Below, piece by piece: positions 25,558 to 34,986 of a stretch of DNA of 64,000 bases. The notes below the pieces were generated by a model. The model did not search any database. It was given only the letters and a program-made list of their open reading frames with translations, and had not been told where the DNA came from. The stretch is from Arthrobacter dokdonellae (lineage in GTDB: Bacteria > Actinomycetota > Actinomycetes > Actinomycetales > Micrococcaceae): contig NZ_CP029642.1 in assembly GCF_003268655.1 (NCBI RefSeq), forward strand, positions 3,782,001 to 3,846,000, in the 5' to 3' direction. How positions within the stretch are numbered: position 1 is the first letter of the stretch; each line of letters begins with the position of its first letter. Made by a program: the position numbers and the translations under genes.

Positions 25558-26726
25558 GGCCGCGCCCCGCCGGCGGCGGAGACCAGGCCGACGGTGCTGC
25601 CCACCTCGGCGATGGCGGGCTTGTCTCCGCGGAAGTTGGCGCAGCAGCCGGGCCGGCAGACGTCATACCAGGGACCGAGCGTCGTCATGGCGGGACGCTC
25701 GGCAACGTTGTGTGCAACGGTGCGTTCGCAGACCAAGTCCACGAGCCCGGCCGCGAACTTCGCGTGCGTGGACGGTGTGGGTGCCCTGTCAAAGGCCAAT
25801 TCCAGCTCCGCGCTCGTTTCCCGGGCCTCGGTGTCCAGGTCCCACAGGACTTCCATGTGGTCGCTGACGAAGCCCAGAGGCACCACCACCACGCCCTTCG
25901 TCCCGGCGGCGGCAAGCTCCCGGAGCGCGTCGTTGATGTCGGGTTCAAGCCAGGGCACGTGCGGGGCGCCGGAGCGGGACTGGTAGACCAGGGACCATTC
26001 CTGGCCGGGGTCCACCTCCGCCATGACTGCGTCCGCCACGGCCAGGTGCTGTGCCACGTAGGCGGAATTTTCGGCAAACTCGCGCGGCTGCTCGACAGAG
26101 CGGCCGGACGCCTCGGCGTCGCGCGTCGGGATGGAGTGCGTGGCGAAGAGCACGTGCACGGGCGCGCCGGGGGTTCCGGCGGCGGCCAGTTCGGCGCGCA
26201 CCCTGGCCAGTGACACGGCGGTCCCTTCGATGAACGGCTCCACGAAGCCCGGATGGTCAAAGTACTGGCGCACCTTGTCCACGGCCAGCAGGCCGTCCAG
26301 CCCGGTCTCCGTCAGGGCCATGCCGATGTCCTCACGGTACTGGCGGCAGCTCGAGTACGAGGAGTAGGCACTCGTGGTGACCATGAGAAGGCGGCGGTGG
26401 CCGGCGTCATAGGCGCCCTTCAGGACGGCGGGGATGTACGGGTCCCAGTTGCGGTTGCCCCAGAGCACCGGCAGGGCGATGCCGCGGGCGGCAAGCTCCG
26501 CCTCCAGCGCGGCCTTCAAGGCGCGGTTTTGGGCGTTGATGGGGCTGATGCCGCCGTTGGCACGGTAGTGGTGGCTGACCTCCTCGAGGCGCTCGTCGGG
26601 GATGCCGCGCCCGCGTGTGACGTTGCGCAGAAAGGGGATGACGTCCTCCTGGCCTTCCGGGCCGCCAAAGGAAGCCAACAGGATGCCGTCATACTCGGCC
26701 GGGGCGGACACCGGGGCGCCGCTCAT
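25554..26726 (-). CDS. hemH: Coproporphyrin III ferrochelatase (CpfC/HemH)
   Basis: 390 residues from ATG 26726 (ATGA overlap with hemQ). Ferrochelatase features: LLASFGGPEG, VTTSAYSSYSSCRQYREDI, LFATHSIPTRD with the catalytic His, and VVVPLGFVSDHMEVLWDLD. The C-terminal CRPGCCANF supplies cysteines for the [2Fe-2S] cluster found in many actinobacterial enzymes. In Gram-positive bacteria it inserts iron into coproporphyrin III, and HemQ, encoded next door, then decarboxylates coproheme to heme. Confidence 0.94.
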   Translation of the reverse strand: MSGAPVSAPAEYDGILLASFGGPEGQEDVIPFLRNVTRGRGIPDERLEEVSHHYRANGGISPINAQNRALKAALEAELAARGIALPVLWGNRNWDPYIPAVLKGAYDAGHRRLLMVTTSAYSSYSSCRQYREDIGMALTETGLDGLLAVDKVRQYFDHPGFVEPFIEGTAVSLARVRAELAAAGTPGAPVHVLFATHSIPTRDAEASGRSVEQPREFAENSAYVAQHLAVADAVMAEVDPGQEWSLVYQSRSGAPHVPWLEPDINDALRELAAAGTKGVVVVPLGFVSDHMEVLWDLDTEARETSAELELAFDRAPTPSTHAKFAAGLVDLVCERTVAHNVAERPAMTTLGPWYDVCRPGCCANFRGDKPAIAEVGSTVGLVSAAGGARP

Positions 26727-27433
26727 CGCAGGACCTCGGCAACCTCGGCCGCGCTGATCCGGCGCCCGGTGTAGAAGGGGATTTCCTCGCGCACGTGCAG
26801 CCGCGCGTCGGTGGAGCGCAGGTGGCGCATCATGTCCACCAGGTCGGTAAGGTCGTCCGCCTCCAGGCCCAGCAACCATTCCCAGTCGCCCAGGGCAAAG
26901 GCGGAGACCGTGTTGGCAAGGACGCCGGGGAAGTCGCGCCCGAGCATGCCGTGGTCGCGCAGCATGCGGCTGCGGTCCTCCGCGGGCAGGATGTACCAGT
27001 CGTAGGAGCGCACGAAGGGGTAGACGCACACCCAGCCCTTGGGGCCGTGCGGGCCCATGTAGGACGGGGCGTGGCTCTTGGCGAACTCGGCCTCGCGGTG
27101 CACGCCCATGGCGGACCAGGAAATTTCGCTCGCCGCGAACAACTCCAGGCGGCGGATGCTGCGCACGGCCTGCTGCAGGCCTTCGGGCTGGGAGCCCACC
27201 AGCCAGACCATGACGTCGGCATCGCTGCGCATGGCGGAGACGTCATAGGCCCCGCGCAGCGTGATGTTCTCGGCGGCCAGGGAGGCGGCCAGTTCGTCAA
27301 AGGCGGCGACCGCGCCGTCGCCGCCCGCGAACGAGCCGGTGCGCTTGAACACGGTCCACAGGGTGAACGGCGTGGCCGGGGCGTCGGCCGGCCCGGAAGT
27401 TTTAGTGACAGATTCCGCGAAAGTGTGGCTCAT
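26723..27433 (-). CDS. hemQ: Coproheme decarboxylase HemQ (ChdC)
   Basis: 236 residues, chlorite-dismutase-like fold. YPFVRSYDWYILP contains the catalytic Tyr, and MLRDHGMLGRDF carries the distal-pocket His used by actinobacterial enzymes. HemQ removes two propionate carboxylates of coproheme to give heme b, the final step of the coproporphyrin-dependent pathway. With CpfC and HemY-type oxidase in the same cluster, this fixes the pathway type. It is the first gene of the hemQ-hemL run; 74 bp separate it from hemY, and that gap holds an inverted repeat. Confidence 0.94.
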   Translation of the reverse strand: MSHTFAESVTKTSGPADAPATPFTLWTVFKRTGSFAGGDGAVAAFDELAASLAAENITLRGAYDVSAMRSDADVMVWLVGSQPEGLQQAVRSIRRLELFAASEISWSAMGVHREAEFAKSHAPSYMGPHGPKGWVCVYPFVRSYDWYILPAEDRSRMLRDHGMLGRDFPGVLANTVSAFALGDWEWLLGLEADDLTDLVDMMRHLRSTDARLHVREEIPFYTGRRISAAEVAEVLR

Positions 27434-27480
27434 GGATTCAAGTTTGCACCCAAGGGCGCAGAAACATGAAACCCAACTTC

Positions 27481-27495
27481 TCTACACGTCGTAGA
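27481..27495. promoter_or_regulatory. Inverted repeat TCTAC-N5-GTAGA upstream of hemQ
   Basis: A perfect 5-bp inverted repeat with spacer ACGTC lies about 50 bp upstream of the hemQ ATG in the only sizeable gap inside the minus-strand heme cluster. It could be an operator or a weak hairpin. I know no regulator with this site. Confidence 0.35.
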
Positions 27496-27507
27496 AAGTG
27501 ACCAAGC

Positions 27508-29043
27508 TCACGTGCGCGCCGGCGAGTCCGCGTCGGCATCCATCACGGCACGGACCTGCCTGCGCGTCCCGGCCACCACGGCGGCGAGCCCGTTGCCGGA
27601 CATCCAGCCGCCCGTCAGCACCAGCCCCCGGTGCGCCTGCGCCAGTGCGTGGATCTGCGCCATCTTGGCCTGGTGCCCGACGGCGGCAAACGGCAGTGCG
27701 CCCTTCCAACGGACAATGTCCGCCCCCAGGACGTCGTCCGCGGTGACGGGCACGCCCAGCAGCGTCGTGGCGTCGGCGAGCGCCGTGGCGACCAGTTCGC
27801 CGTCGTCCTCCGTCCGGGCGGTGAGCCGGACGGCATCGGCCGCGGCAACTCCGGCGCGGCCGTAGGAAAGTCGCAGGACGTGGGTGCCGGGCCCGGTGGA
27901 GTCGGCCAGCCAGGCCCACTTAGCCGTGGCGTGGGTGAGCGCCTTGGCCTTGATGCCGTCGGCTTGCGGGGCCACCAGGATGCCGGTGCCGCGCGGCTTG
28001 GAGTCGAGCTCGGGCACGTCCACCACGAGCGTGACCAGGCGAATGTCCGGCCCCGCGGCGGGGGCAAACGCCGCCAGCTCGGGCAGTTCGGGCGCCAGCA
28101 GCTTCACTGCCGTGGGACCGTCCGTGGCGACCACCAGCAGTTCCACGGTTTCACTGCCGGTGTCCGAGCCCGCCGTCCAGTCGACGGTCCAGCGGGAGGG
28201 AGACCCGGCGTCGGGCGTGGCGGGAGACGGGGCGGGGCGGCTGACGGCGGTGACGGCGTGGCCCGGGTGCAGCGCCACGCCTGTGGCGCGGAGCCGTCCC
28301 ACCAGCGCCGCGACCAGCGTGTGCATGCCGCCGTCGAGCCCGCCCACGGCGGATCCGGGCTTACTGCCGGACTGCCCGGCGGCGGAGCGCTGCGCCGCCA
28401 CGGCGGCGACCAGGGAACCGTGCTCGCGGATGCCGGCGCGCAGGCCGGGAGCCACCATGTCGACGTCCAGGACCTCGGGGTCCGCGGAGTGCACGCCGGC
28501 CACCACGGGCGCCACCAGCCTTTCCAGGACGCGGCGGCCCATGCGGGCGCGGACCAGCTCCGCGACGCTGCACTGGGCCTCGGTGGTGCCGACGCTGACG
28601 GGCATTTTCGCGTCGAGTGCGGCGCGCAGGACGCCGGAGGCACCGAGGGCCTCGCGCACCTCCGGGGCGTGCAGGTCGGAGGGGATGCCCAGGATCCCCG
28701 TGCGCGGAAGCGGCACCGGGCCTTCGGGGAGCCAGACCCAGGCACCGGCGGGGTCCGGGCGGACAATCTTGTCCGCCAGGCCCAGTTCCGCGGCCAGCCC
28801 GGCCACGGCCGTGCTGCGGGTGGCGAAGGATTCCGCCCCGCTGTCCAGCTCGACGCCGGCCACCTCGTGGACGCCCACGCAGCCGCCCCAGGCGCGGGCG
28901 GCGTCATACACGCTGACCTGCCAGCCGGCGGCCTGGAGGTCCATGGCGGCCAGCAGCCCCGACATGCCGCCGCCCACCACGGCCGCACGCTTCGCTGCAG
29001 GGGAAGCGGGGCGGACCCGCGGGGCGTGCTTGTTCTGCTCCAT
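27508..29043 (-). CDS. hemY: Coproporphyrinogen III oxidase (HemY/CgoX)
   Basis: 511 residues. FAD-binding GGGMSGLLAA near residue 24 and the usual second dinucleotide motif region (VYDAARAWGG). The C-terminal FAD segment LTGGWMSGNGLAAVVAGTR is typical of protoporphyrinogen/coproporphyrinogen oxidases. In the Gram-positive pathway it oxidises coproporphyrinogen III to coproporphyrin III before CpfC. It follows hemE by 15 bp. A Pro/Ser-rich insert near residues 275-295 is not conserved-looking. Confidence 0.92.
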   Translation of the reverse strand: MEQNKHAPRVRPASPAAKRAAVVGGGMSGLLAAMDLQAAGWQVSVYDAARAWGGCVGVHEVAGVELDSGAESFATRSTAVAGLAAELGLADKIVRPDPAGAWVWLPEGPVPLPRTGILGIPSDLHAPEVREALGASGVLRAALDAKMPVSVGTTEAQCSVAELVRARMGRRVLERLVAPVVAGVHSADPEVLDVDMVAPGLRAGIREHGSLVAAVAAQRSAAGQSGSKPGSAVGGLDGGMHTLVAALVGRLRATGVALHPGHAVTAVSRPAPSPATPDAGSPSRWTVDWTAGSDTGSETVELLVVATDGPTAVKLLAPELPELAAFAPAAGPDIRLVTLVVDVPELDSKPRGTGILVAPQADGIKAKALTHATAKWAWLADSTGPGTHVLRLSYGRAGVAAADAVRLTARTEDDGELVATALADATTLLGVPVTADDVLGADIVRWKGALPFAAVGHQAKMAQIHALAQAHRGLVLTGGWMSGNGLAAVVAGTRRQVRAVMDADADSPART

Positions 29044-29058
29044 GGCTCTCCTTGCCGG

Positions 29059-30120
29059 CTACGGTTCGATCGAGTGGATCAATTCAACCACGCGGGTCAG
29101 CACGGCCGGGTCGGTGTCCGGGGGGACGCCGTGGCCCAGGTTGAGCACGTGCGCGGGCGCGCCGCCGCCGGCGGCGATGACGTCCCGGACGTGCTCCTCC
29201 AGCACCGGCCAGGGGGCGTTCAGGAGGGCGGGGTCGATGTTTCCCTGCAGCGGCACACGCCCGCCCAGGCGCCGGTTGGCCTCATCCAGGGGAAGGCGGT
29301 AGTCCACGCCCATGACGTCCACGCCCACATTCAGCATGGCGCCCAGCAATTCCGAGGTGCCGGTGCCGAAGTGGACCAGCGGCACGTCCAGGTCGCGGAC
29401 GTGGTCCAGTGCGCGGGTCGACGCCGGGGCCACGTGCTGCGTGTAGTCGTCCAGGCCCAGCGACCCCGCCCAGGAGTCGAAGAGCTGGGCGGCGCTGGCC
29501 CCGGCGTCGACCTGGGCGCGCAGGAACTTCCCGGAAGCGTCCGCCGCCCAGTTCATGAGCGCGGCCCAGACCTCCGGTTCGGCATGCATCATGGTGCGCG
29601 GGCCCAGGTGGTCGCGGGAGGGCCGGCCCTCCACCATGTACGCGGCCACGGTGAACGGCGCCCCGGCGAAGCCGATGAGCGGGGTGCTGCCCAGTTCCCG
29701 CACCGTCAGGGCCACGGCCTCGCGGATGGGGTCCAGGGATTGGTCCGTGAGGTCGGGCAGGTTTGCCACGTCCTCGGCCGTGCGGACGGGCCGGTCCAGC
29801 ACCGGCCCGACGCCGGGGACAATGTCCACGCCGACGCCGGCCAGCTTGAGCGGGATGACGATGTCGGAGAAGAAAATGGCGGCGTCCACGTCGTGGCGGC
29901 GCACCGGTTGGAGGGTGATTTCGGCGGCCATGGCGGGCTTGAGGCAGGACTCGAGCATGGTGGTGCCCACGCGCAGCTGGCGGTATTCGGGCAGGGAGCG
30001 TCCCGCCTGGCGCATGAACCAGACGGGCCTGCGGCTGGGCCTGCCGCCGCGGTAGGCGGTGATCAGCGGGGAGTTGGCGGTTCGGCCATCCATCAGGGGG
30101 TGGCTTGTGCTCAGTGTCAT
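29059..30120 (-). CDS. hemE: Uroporphyrinogen decarboxylase
   Basis: 353 residues. The signature PVWFMRQAGRSLPEYR near residue 32 holds the substrate-binding Arg residues, and FFSDIVIPLKLAGVGV and GFAGAPFTVAAYMVEG follow in order. It turns uroporphyrinogen III into coproporphyrinogen III. It starts the minus-strand heme cluster and is divergent from hemA across 162 bp. The ATG is 6 nt after a TATGGT -10 box, so the operon message may be leaderless. Confidence 0.96.
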   Translation of the reverse strand: MTLSTSHPLMDGRTANSPLITAYRGGRPSRRPVWFMRQAGRSLPEYRQLRVGTTMLESCLKPAMAAEITLQPVRRHDVDAAIFFSDIVIPLKLAGVGVDIVPGVGPVLDRPVRTAEDVANLPDLTDQSLDPIREAVALTVRELGSTPLIGFAGAPFTVAAYMVEGRPSRDHLGPRTMMHAEPEVWAALMNWAADASGKFLRAQVDAGASAAQLFDSWAGSLGLDDYTQHVAPASTRALDHVRDLDVPLVHFGTGTSELLGAMLNVGVDVMGVDYRLPLDEANRRLGGRVPLQGNIDPALLNAPWPVLEEHVRDVIAAGGGAPAHVLNLGHGVPPDTDPAVLTRVVELIHSIEP

Positions 30121-30126
30121 GGCACC

Positions 30127-30132
30127 ACCATA
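30127..30132 (-). promoter_or_regulatory. -10 box TATGGT of the hemE operon
   Basis: Minus-strand TATGGT, six bases (GGTGCC), then the hemE ATG. Leaderless geometry. No strong -35; TTTGCT lies about 15 bp upstream. Confidence 0.5.
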
Positions 30133-30282
30133 CAGAGGGAATCGGGAAGCAAATTGTGCACTGGCGCTCGCGGCAGGAGGGCGGATCCCGCTGGCGCGGT
30201 AACGAGCATCACAGCGCTTTGGTGACGGTTTGGACCTACTTGTCCCTAAAGCGCCTTGTTAAAGGTCTACCATTGAGGAATT

Positions 30283-31608
30283 GTGGTTCTCTTTTCCTTA
30301 GTTGCCTCGCACTCCAACCTTGACCTCGAAACCGTGGCCCGCCTCAGCGCCGGCGCGGCCGGGGTCAGCGCCGACGTCGTGGCCGCCGACAATGACGTGG
30401 TGGGCATGGTGACGCTGGCCACCTGCAACCGCTACGAGCTGTATGCCCAGGCCCGCACCGCGGACGATGTGGAATCGGCACGCAGCAGCATCATCGCCGC
30501 CGTCAGCACGCACACCGGCCTGACCGAGCACCAGGTGTCCAACGCCCTGGCAACGCAGCAGGGCCCAGCGGTCCCCCGCCACCTCTTTGCCGTCAGCACC
30601 GGCCTGGAATCAGCCGTTGTGGGCGAGCGCGAAATCGCCGGCCAGGTGCGCCGCGCCCTGAGTTCGGCGCAGGAAGCCGGTGTCTGCACCCCGGCCCTGG
30701 TGCGCCTGTTCCAGGCCGCCTCCAAAACGGCCAAGGATGTTGGTGCGCGGACTGCCCTGGGCAGTCGCGGCATGTCCATCGTGTCCGTGGCGCTGGATCT
30801 GGCCGCCGAACTGCAGGATGTCCCCTCGCTGGCCGGCCGGACGGCCGTCCTGTTCGGCACGGGCGCCTATGCGGGGGCAGCCATGGCCCAGCTGGCCCAA
30901 CGCGGCTGCACTGACATCCACGTCTACTCCGCCTCCGGCCGGGCCGAAACGTTCACGGCCTCACGCGGCGGGACCGCCGTCAGCGATGAAAGCCTGCCGG
31001 CTGCCCTCGCCGGGGCCCAGTTGCTGGTGGGCTGCAGTGGAACGGACCGCCAGGTGCCGGCAGCCGACCTCGCCCAAGTGCGCGGCGAAGGCGCGCCCCA
31101 GCTGACGGTCATCGACCTGGCCCTCACCCACGACTTTGCCCCGGACGTTGCCGACCTTCCCGGCGTTGACCTGCTGACGCTGGAAACGGTCCGCCAGGCG
31201 GCGCCCGCCGAGCAGTCCGCCACTCTCGTGGAGGCCGCCAAGCTCGTGACTGACGCCGCAGTGAACTTTGAGCAGGCCCAAAACGCCCGGTCCCTTGACC
31301 ACGCCATCGTGGCCCTGCGCCGCCATACCATGTCCGTGCTCGACGACGAGATCGCCAAGATCCGTCAGCAGCACGGCTGCACGGCGGCCACGGCCGAGGT
31401 GGAATTTGCCATGCGGCGCATGGTCAAGCAGCTTTTGCACGTGCCCACGGTCCGCGCCAAGGAACTGGCCGCGGCGGGCGACGCCGAGAGCTACCTCGCC
31501 GCACTCGACGCCCTCTACGGGCTGAAGGTGGAACCGGGCGCCCTGGAGGCCGCCGCGGACTCAAAGCTGGGCGCGCAGGCTGCCGGCGGCCGGGAAGCCA
31601 GCGCCTAG
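30283..31608 (+). CDS. hemA: Glutamyl-tRNA reductase
   Basis: 441 residues from GTG 30283. The catalytic Cys is in [11 protein letters not shown] near residue 50, followed by [26 protein letters not shown] and the NADPH-binding [14 protein letters not shown]. The C-terminal dimerisation helix ([22 protein letters not shown]) is complete. It starts C5 heme synthesis from glutamyl-tRNA. It lies divergent from hemE. TACCAT at 30268-30273 is nine bases before the GTG and is the best -10 candidate; GAGGA at 30276-30280 is too close to be a normal ribosome site. Confidence 0.95.
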   Translation: MVLFSLVASHSNLDLETVARLSAGAAGVSADVVAADNDVVGMVTLATCNRYELYAQARTADDVESARSSIIAAVSTHTGLTEHQVSNALATQQGPAVPRHLFAVSTGLESAVVGEREIAGQVRRALSSAQEAGVCTPALVRLFQAASKTAKDVGARTALGSRGMSIVSVALDLAAELQDVPSLAGRTAVLFGTGAYAGAAMAQLAQRGCTDIHVYSASGRAETFTASRGGTAVSDESLPAALAGAQLLVGCSGTDRQVPAADLAQVRGEGAPQLTVIDLALTHDFAPDVADLPGVDLLTLETVRQAAPAEQSATLVEAAKLVTDAAVNFEQAQNARSLDHAIVALRRHTMSVLDDEIAKIRQQHGCTAATAEVEFAMRRMVKQLLHVPTVRAKELAAAGDAESYLAALDALYGLKVEPGALEAAADSKLGAQAAGGREASA

Positions 31609-31640
31609 CGGAACAGGCTGCGTGTGCCTGGCCATGAGGC

Positions 31641-32627
31641 CTAGCCGAGCGCGTTGACGCCTGTCAGTTCGGCTGAAACATCCCACAGCCGTGCGGCGTT
31701 GTCCGGATCGACGGCGTGCGCGTCGACGCCGGCAAAGCGGGCCAGGGGCGACGACGCGTCGGTGGGGCGTGCGATGTCGCAGTCTTCGCAGTACACCCCG
31801 CCCATGCCGTCCAGTCGTTGTGACGTCGCCGCCCACACGGACGTTGCCGCACCCTGTTCCGGCGTTTTGAACCCTTCACGGACGGTGCCGGCTTCATCCA
31901 TCCAGCCGGCGGCCACCATTTCTTCACGCGGCAGGTGCCTTTGCAATTCGGTCATGATGCCGCCCGGATGCACCGCGAACGCCCGCACCCCGTGGTCGAG
32001 GCCCCGCTTGTCGAGTTCAACGGCGAAAAGGCTGTTGGCTGTTTTGGCCTGGCCGTACGCCTGCCACTTGTCGTAGCCTGAGGTGAACTGGAGGTCGTCA
32101 AAATGGATGCCGGAGATCTTGTGCCCGGTCGAGGAGAGTGCCACCACGCGCGCGCCACCGTCCGCCAGAACGGGCCACAGCTGGTTCACCAGGGTGAAAT
32201 GGCCCAGGTGGTTCGTGGCGAACTGCGCCTCCCAGCCGGGCCCTACCCTGGTTTCCGGGCACGCCATGATGGCGGCGTTGTTGATGAGGATGTCCAGACG
32301 GCGCCCGGACCCCAGGTAGGCCCGGGCAAAGTCCCTGACACTGCCGAGGTCGCCCAGGTCCATGGCGTGGACGTCCACGGAGCCGAGCCCGGCCGCGGCC
32401 AGGACGTCCCGGGCATGGTCGGGGCGGCGTGCCGGAACCGTTACCCGCACTCCGGCTCCAGCCAGCGCCCGCACGGTTTCCAGGCCCAGGCCGGAATAAC
32501 CGCCGGTGACGATGGCGTCGCAGCCGGACAGTTCCGCGCCGTCAAGGACCTGCGCTGCGGTGGTGCCGTGCCCAAACCCGGAACCGATGGGCTCCTGCGG
32601 TGTGCGTTGCTGTGCCTGGCGGCCCAT
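31641..32627 (-). CDS. Short-chain dehydrogenase/reductase
   Basis: 328 residues from ATG 32627, with GAGGGA seven bases upstream. Rossmann motif AIVTGGYSGLGLETV near residue 40, INNAAIM, catalytic Ser in VVALSSTGHK, and YGQAKTAN giving the Tyr-x3-Lys pair. This is the retinol-dehydrogenase-like extended SDR group; the substrate is not predictable. It converges on hemA and is not likely to act in heme synthesis. Confidence 0.85.
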   Translation of the reverse strand: MGRQAQQRTPQEPIGSGFGHGTTAAQVLDGAELSGCDAIVTGGYSGLGLETVRALAGAGVRVTVPARRPDHARDVLAAAGLGSVDVHAMDLGDLGSVRDFARAYLGSGRRLDILINNAAIMACPETRVGPGWEAQFATNHLGHFTLVNQLWPVLADGGARVVALSSTGHKISGIHFDDLQFTSGYDKWQAYGQAKTANSLFAVELDKRGLDHGVRAFAVHPGGIMTELQRHLPREEMVAAGWMDEAGTVREGFKTPEQGAATSVWAATSQRLDGMGGVYCEDCDIARPTDASSPLARFAGVDAHAVDPDNAARLWDVSAELTGVNALG

Positions 32628-32710
32628 GATGTATCCCTCGATGTTGGTAGTTGTTCCCTTGAGGGGAAATTTACACCCGCAGTGTTGGCTTCCGGGCAAA
32701 CATGGCGGCG

Positions 32711-33904
32711 CTAGCGGCCGGCCTGCCGGTTCCACGCATCAATCCCGCCGGCCAGGTGGACGACGTCGGCATAGCCTGCCGCCTTCAGGCTCGCCAGCGC
32801 CTGGGCCGACCGCCCGCCGGACTTGCAGTGCAGCACCACGGGCCTGTCGCGGGGGATGTCCGCCAGGGCCGAACCGTCCCTGATGCCGGCCAGCGGGATG
32901 AGCACGGACCCGGGAATCCGGGAGATCTCAAACTCGACCGGCTCGCGCACGTCGACCAGCACAAAGTCTTCGGCACCGTTTTCCCGGTCTGCCAGGCGGG
33001 CGGCGAGCTGGGGCACGGTGATGAGGCCGGCGTCGTGCGCGGGATCGGCAGGCGGGACTATGCCGCAGAAGAAGTCGTAGTCGATGAGTTCGGTGACGGG
33101 CGCGGCATCCGGGTCCTTGGCGATGCGGATCTCACGCCAGCGGGAGGACAGTGCGTCAAAGATCAGCAGCCGGCCCAGCAATGTCTCGCCGATCCCGGTG
33201 ATGAGCTTGACGGCCTCGGTGACCATCATGGCGCCGATGGACGCGCACAACATGCCGAAGACGCCGCCCTCCGCGCAGGATGGAACGGTGCCGGGGGCGG
33301 GCGGTTCGGGGTACAGGTCCCGGTAATTGGGCCCGTGCCTGTCCCAGAACACGCTGACCTGGCCGTCGAAGCGCAGGATGGAGCCCCACACGTAGGGCTT
33401 GCCCAGGATGGCCGCGGCATCGTTGACCAGGTAGCGGGTGGAAAAGTTGTCCGCGCCGTCAAGGATGACGTCATAGCCGCCGAACAGTTCCAGCGCGTTG
33501 GAGGCGTCAAGCCGCAGCTGGTGGAGCACCACCTTGACGCCGGGGTTGATGGCCTCGATGGAGTCCCGGGCGGATTCCAGCTTGGTGCGGCCGATGTCCG
33601 CCACTCCGTGGATCACCTGCCGCTGGAGGTTGCTCAGTTCCACCGTGTCGTCGTCAATGATGCCCAGCGTGCCCACGCCGGCGGCGGCCAGGTACAGCAG
33701 GACCGGGGAGCCCAGGCCGCCGGCGCCAATGACCAGCACCTTGGCGTTGCGCAGCCGACGCTGGCCCTCCAGCCCGATCTCGGGGATGAGCGCATGGCGG
33801 GAATACCGTTCCAGCTCTTCGGTGTCCAGGGGCGGGCCCGGCTCCACCAGGGGTGGAAGCGGCTCCCGGCGTCGGGCGGTCATGGGCGTCATCAGGGAAA
33901 CCAT
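32711..33904 (-). CDS. moeZ: MoeB/ThiF adenylyltransferase fused to rhodanese (MoeZ type)
   Basis: 397 residues from ATG 33904. N-terminal E1-like domain: RYSRHALIPEIGLEGQ, VLVIGAGGLGSPVLLYLAAAGVG (ATP site), LDGADNFSTRYLVND. C-terminal rhodanese domain with active Cys in VVLHCKSGGRSAQA. Such proteins adenylate the C-terminal Gly-Gly of sulfur carriers (ThiS, MoaD, CysO) and pass sulfur to them. The window has a thiS of that kind at 37 kb and no separate thiF in the thi operon, so MoeZ is the likely activator. It is divergent from a TetR gene; TAGATT lies seven bases before the ATG. Confidence 0.88.
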   Translation of the reverse strand: MVSLMTPMTARRREPLPPLVEPGPPLDTEELERYSRHALIPEIGLEGQRRLRNAKVLVIGAGGLGSPVLLYLAAAGVGTLGIIDDDTVELSNLQRQVIHGVADIGRTKLESARDSIEAINPGVKVVLHQLRLDASNALELFGGYDVILDGADNFSTRYLVNDAAAILGKPYVWGSILRFDGQVSVFWDRHGPNYRDLYPEPPAPGTVPSCAEGGVFGMLCASIGAMMVTEAVKLITGIGETLLGRLLIFDALSSRWREIRIAKDPDAAPVTELIDYDFFCGIVPPADPAHDAGLITVPQLAARLADRENGAEDFVLVDVREPVEFEISRIPGSVLIPLAGIRDGSALADIPRDRPVVLHCKSGGRSAQALASLKAAGYADVVHLAGGIDAWNRQAGR

Positions 33905-33906
33905 GG

Positions 33907-33943
33907 TTAATAATCTAGTCCGCCCTGCGCCGTTTGGATTATT
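33907..33943. promoter_or_regulatory. moeZ/tetR divergent region: inverted repeat TAATAATC...GATTATTA
   Basis: TAATAATC (33907-33914) and GATTATTA (33936-33943) are perfect 8-bp inverted arms 21 bp apart in the divergent gap. They overlap the moeZ -10 region (TAGATT on minus). A plus-strand TAGAAT at 33953-33958 is a -10 candidate for tetR, which has AAAGGGA before its ATG. The palindrome may be an operator of the TetR protein. Confidence 0.35.
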
Positions 33944-34015
33944 ACCCCCGGGTAGAATGTCACTAGCCGCGGCCGTGATGCACCATGGGCAGGGCTTGAG
34001 TGAAAGGGACGCACC

Positions 34016-34669
34016 ATGACTTCCGAATCCCGCACCGGGGAAGGCTCCCCACGGCGTGTCCCCATGGCCCGGCTGCCGCGGGACGAACGCCGGGCACAGC
34101 TGCTCTCGGCCGCCCTCGAGGTGTTTGTGAATAACGGCTACCACGGCGCGGCCATGGACGAGATCGCCGAGGCCGCCAAGGTCAGCAAGCCGGTGCTGTA
34201 CCAGCATTTCCCCAGCAAGCGGGACCTGTACGTGGCCCTGCTGGAAAGCCACCTCGCCGCACTGACGCAAATGCTGCTCGCGGCGCTGAATTCCACCACG
34301 GACAACAAGCTGCGCGTCCAGGCCACCATGAAGGCGTACTTCCAGTTCATGGCCAATGACGACCAGGCGTACCGGCTCGTCTTTGAATCGGATCTTGTCA
34401 ACGACCACGACGTCGCCGTGCGGCTGGAGACGTTCAACTCCGAATTTGCCGACGCGCTGGGCGCGGTCATTGCCGAAGACACCATGTTGGGCCGCCTGGA
34501 GGCCATTTTGCTGGGCCGTGCGCTGGCGGGCATGGCCCAGGTCAGCGCCCGGTACTGGCTCGAAGCCAACGGGGACCTCGACCTCGAGGTGGCCAGCGAT
34601 CTTGTGTACCGTTTAGCTTGGCGCGGAATTAGCCGGTTCCCCAAGGAACCACAGGGCCCCGCCGCATAG
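34016..34669 (+). CDS. TetR-family regulator (Rv3208-like context)
   Basis: 217 residues, ribosome site AAAGGGA upstream of ATG 34016. TetR DNA-binding domain at residues ~20-75: RRAQLLSAALEVFVNNGYHGAAMDEIAEAAKVSKPVLYQHFPSKRDLY in conserved order. The C-terminal domain is a TetR ligand/dimer region of unknown ligand. It is followed by a DUF3107 gene, a pairing I know from other actinobacteria (in M. tuberculosis Rv3208-Rv3208A), with moeZ on the other side as here. Confidence 0.88.
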   Translation: MTSESRTGEGSPRRVPMARLPRDERRAQLLSAALEVFVNNGYHGAAMDEIAEAAKVSKPVLYQHFPSKRDLYVALLESHLAALTQMLLAALNSTTDNKLRVQATMKAYFQFMANDDQAYRLVFESDLVNDHDVAVRLETFNSEFADALGAVIAEDTMLGRLEAILLGRALAGMAQVSARYWLEANGDLDLEVASDLVYRLAWRGISRFPKEPQGPAA

Positions 34670-34715
34670 AGTTGGCTGTCAGTACATTTTGCACGCATGC
34701 ATCGAGGAGACACCT

Positions 34716-34940
34716 GTGGAAATCAAGATCGGCATCCAGAACATCGCCCGCGAAATCATCTTTGAGTCGGAGCAGTCCGCGGACGACATCGCCGCGCAGG
34801 TCTCCGAGGCACTGGCCAAGGGAACCGAGCTGCGACTCAAGGATGAAAAGGGCCGCATCGTCATCGTTCCCGGCAATGCCCTGGGGTACGTGGAACTGGG
34901 CGCCGAAGAGTCCCGCCGCGTAGGCTTCGGCGCGCTCTAG
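34716..34940 (+). CDS. DUF3107 small protein
   Basis: 74 residues from GTG 34716, preceded by GAGGAG six bases away; an in-frame ATG at 34689 overlaps that site and is rejected. The sequence EIKIGIQNIAREIIFESEQ and the stretch ending RVGFGAL are typical of this short conserved actinobacterial family. No biochemical role is established to my knowledge. It is co-directional with the TetR gene 46 bp upstream and probably co-transcribed. Confidence 0.85.
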   Translation: MEIKIGIQNIAREIIFESEQSADDIAAQVSEALAKGTELRLKDEKGRIVIVPGNALGYVELGAEESRRVGFGAL

Positions 34941-34986
34941 GAAGCTTGTTCCGCGGTCGGCGGACACCACGAAAAGAGGAACGTTC

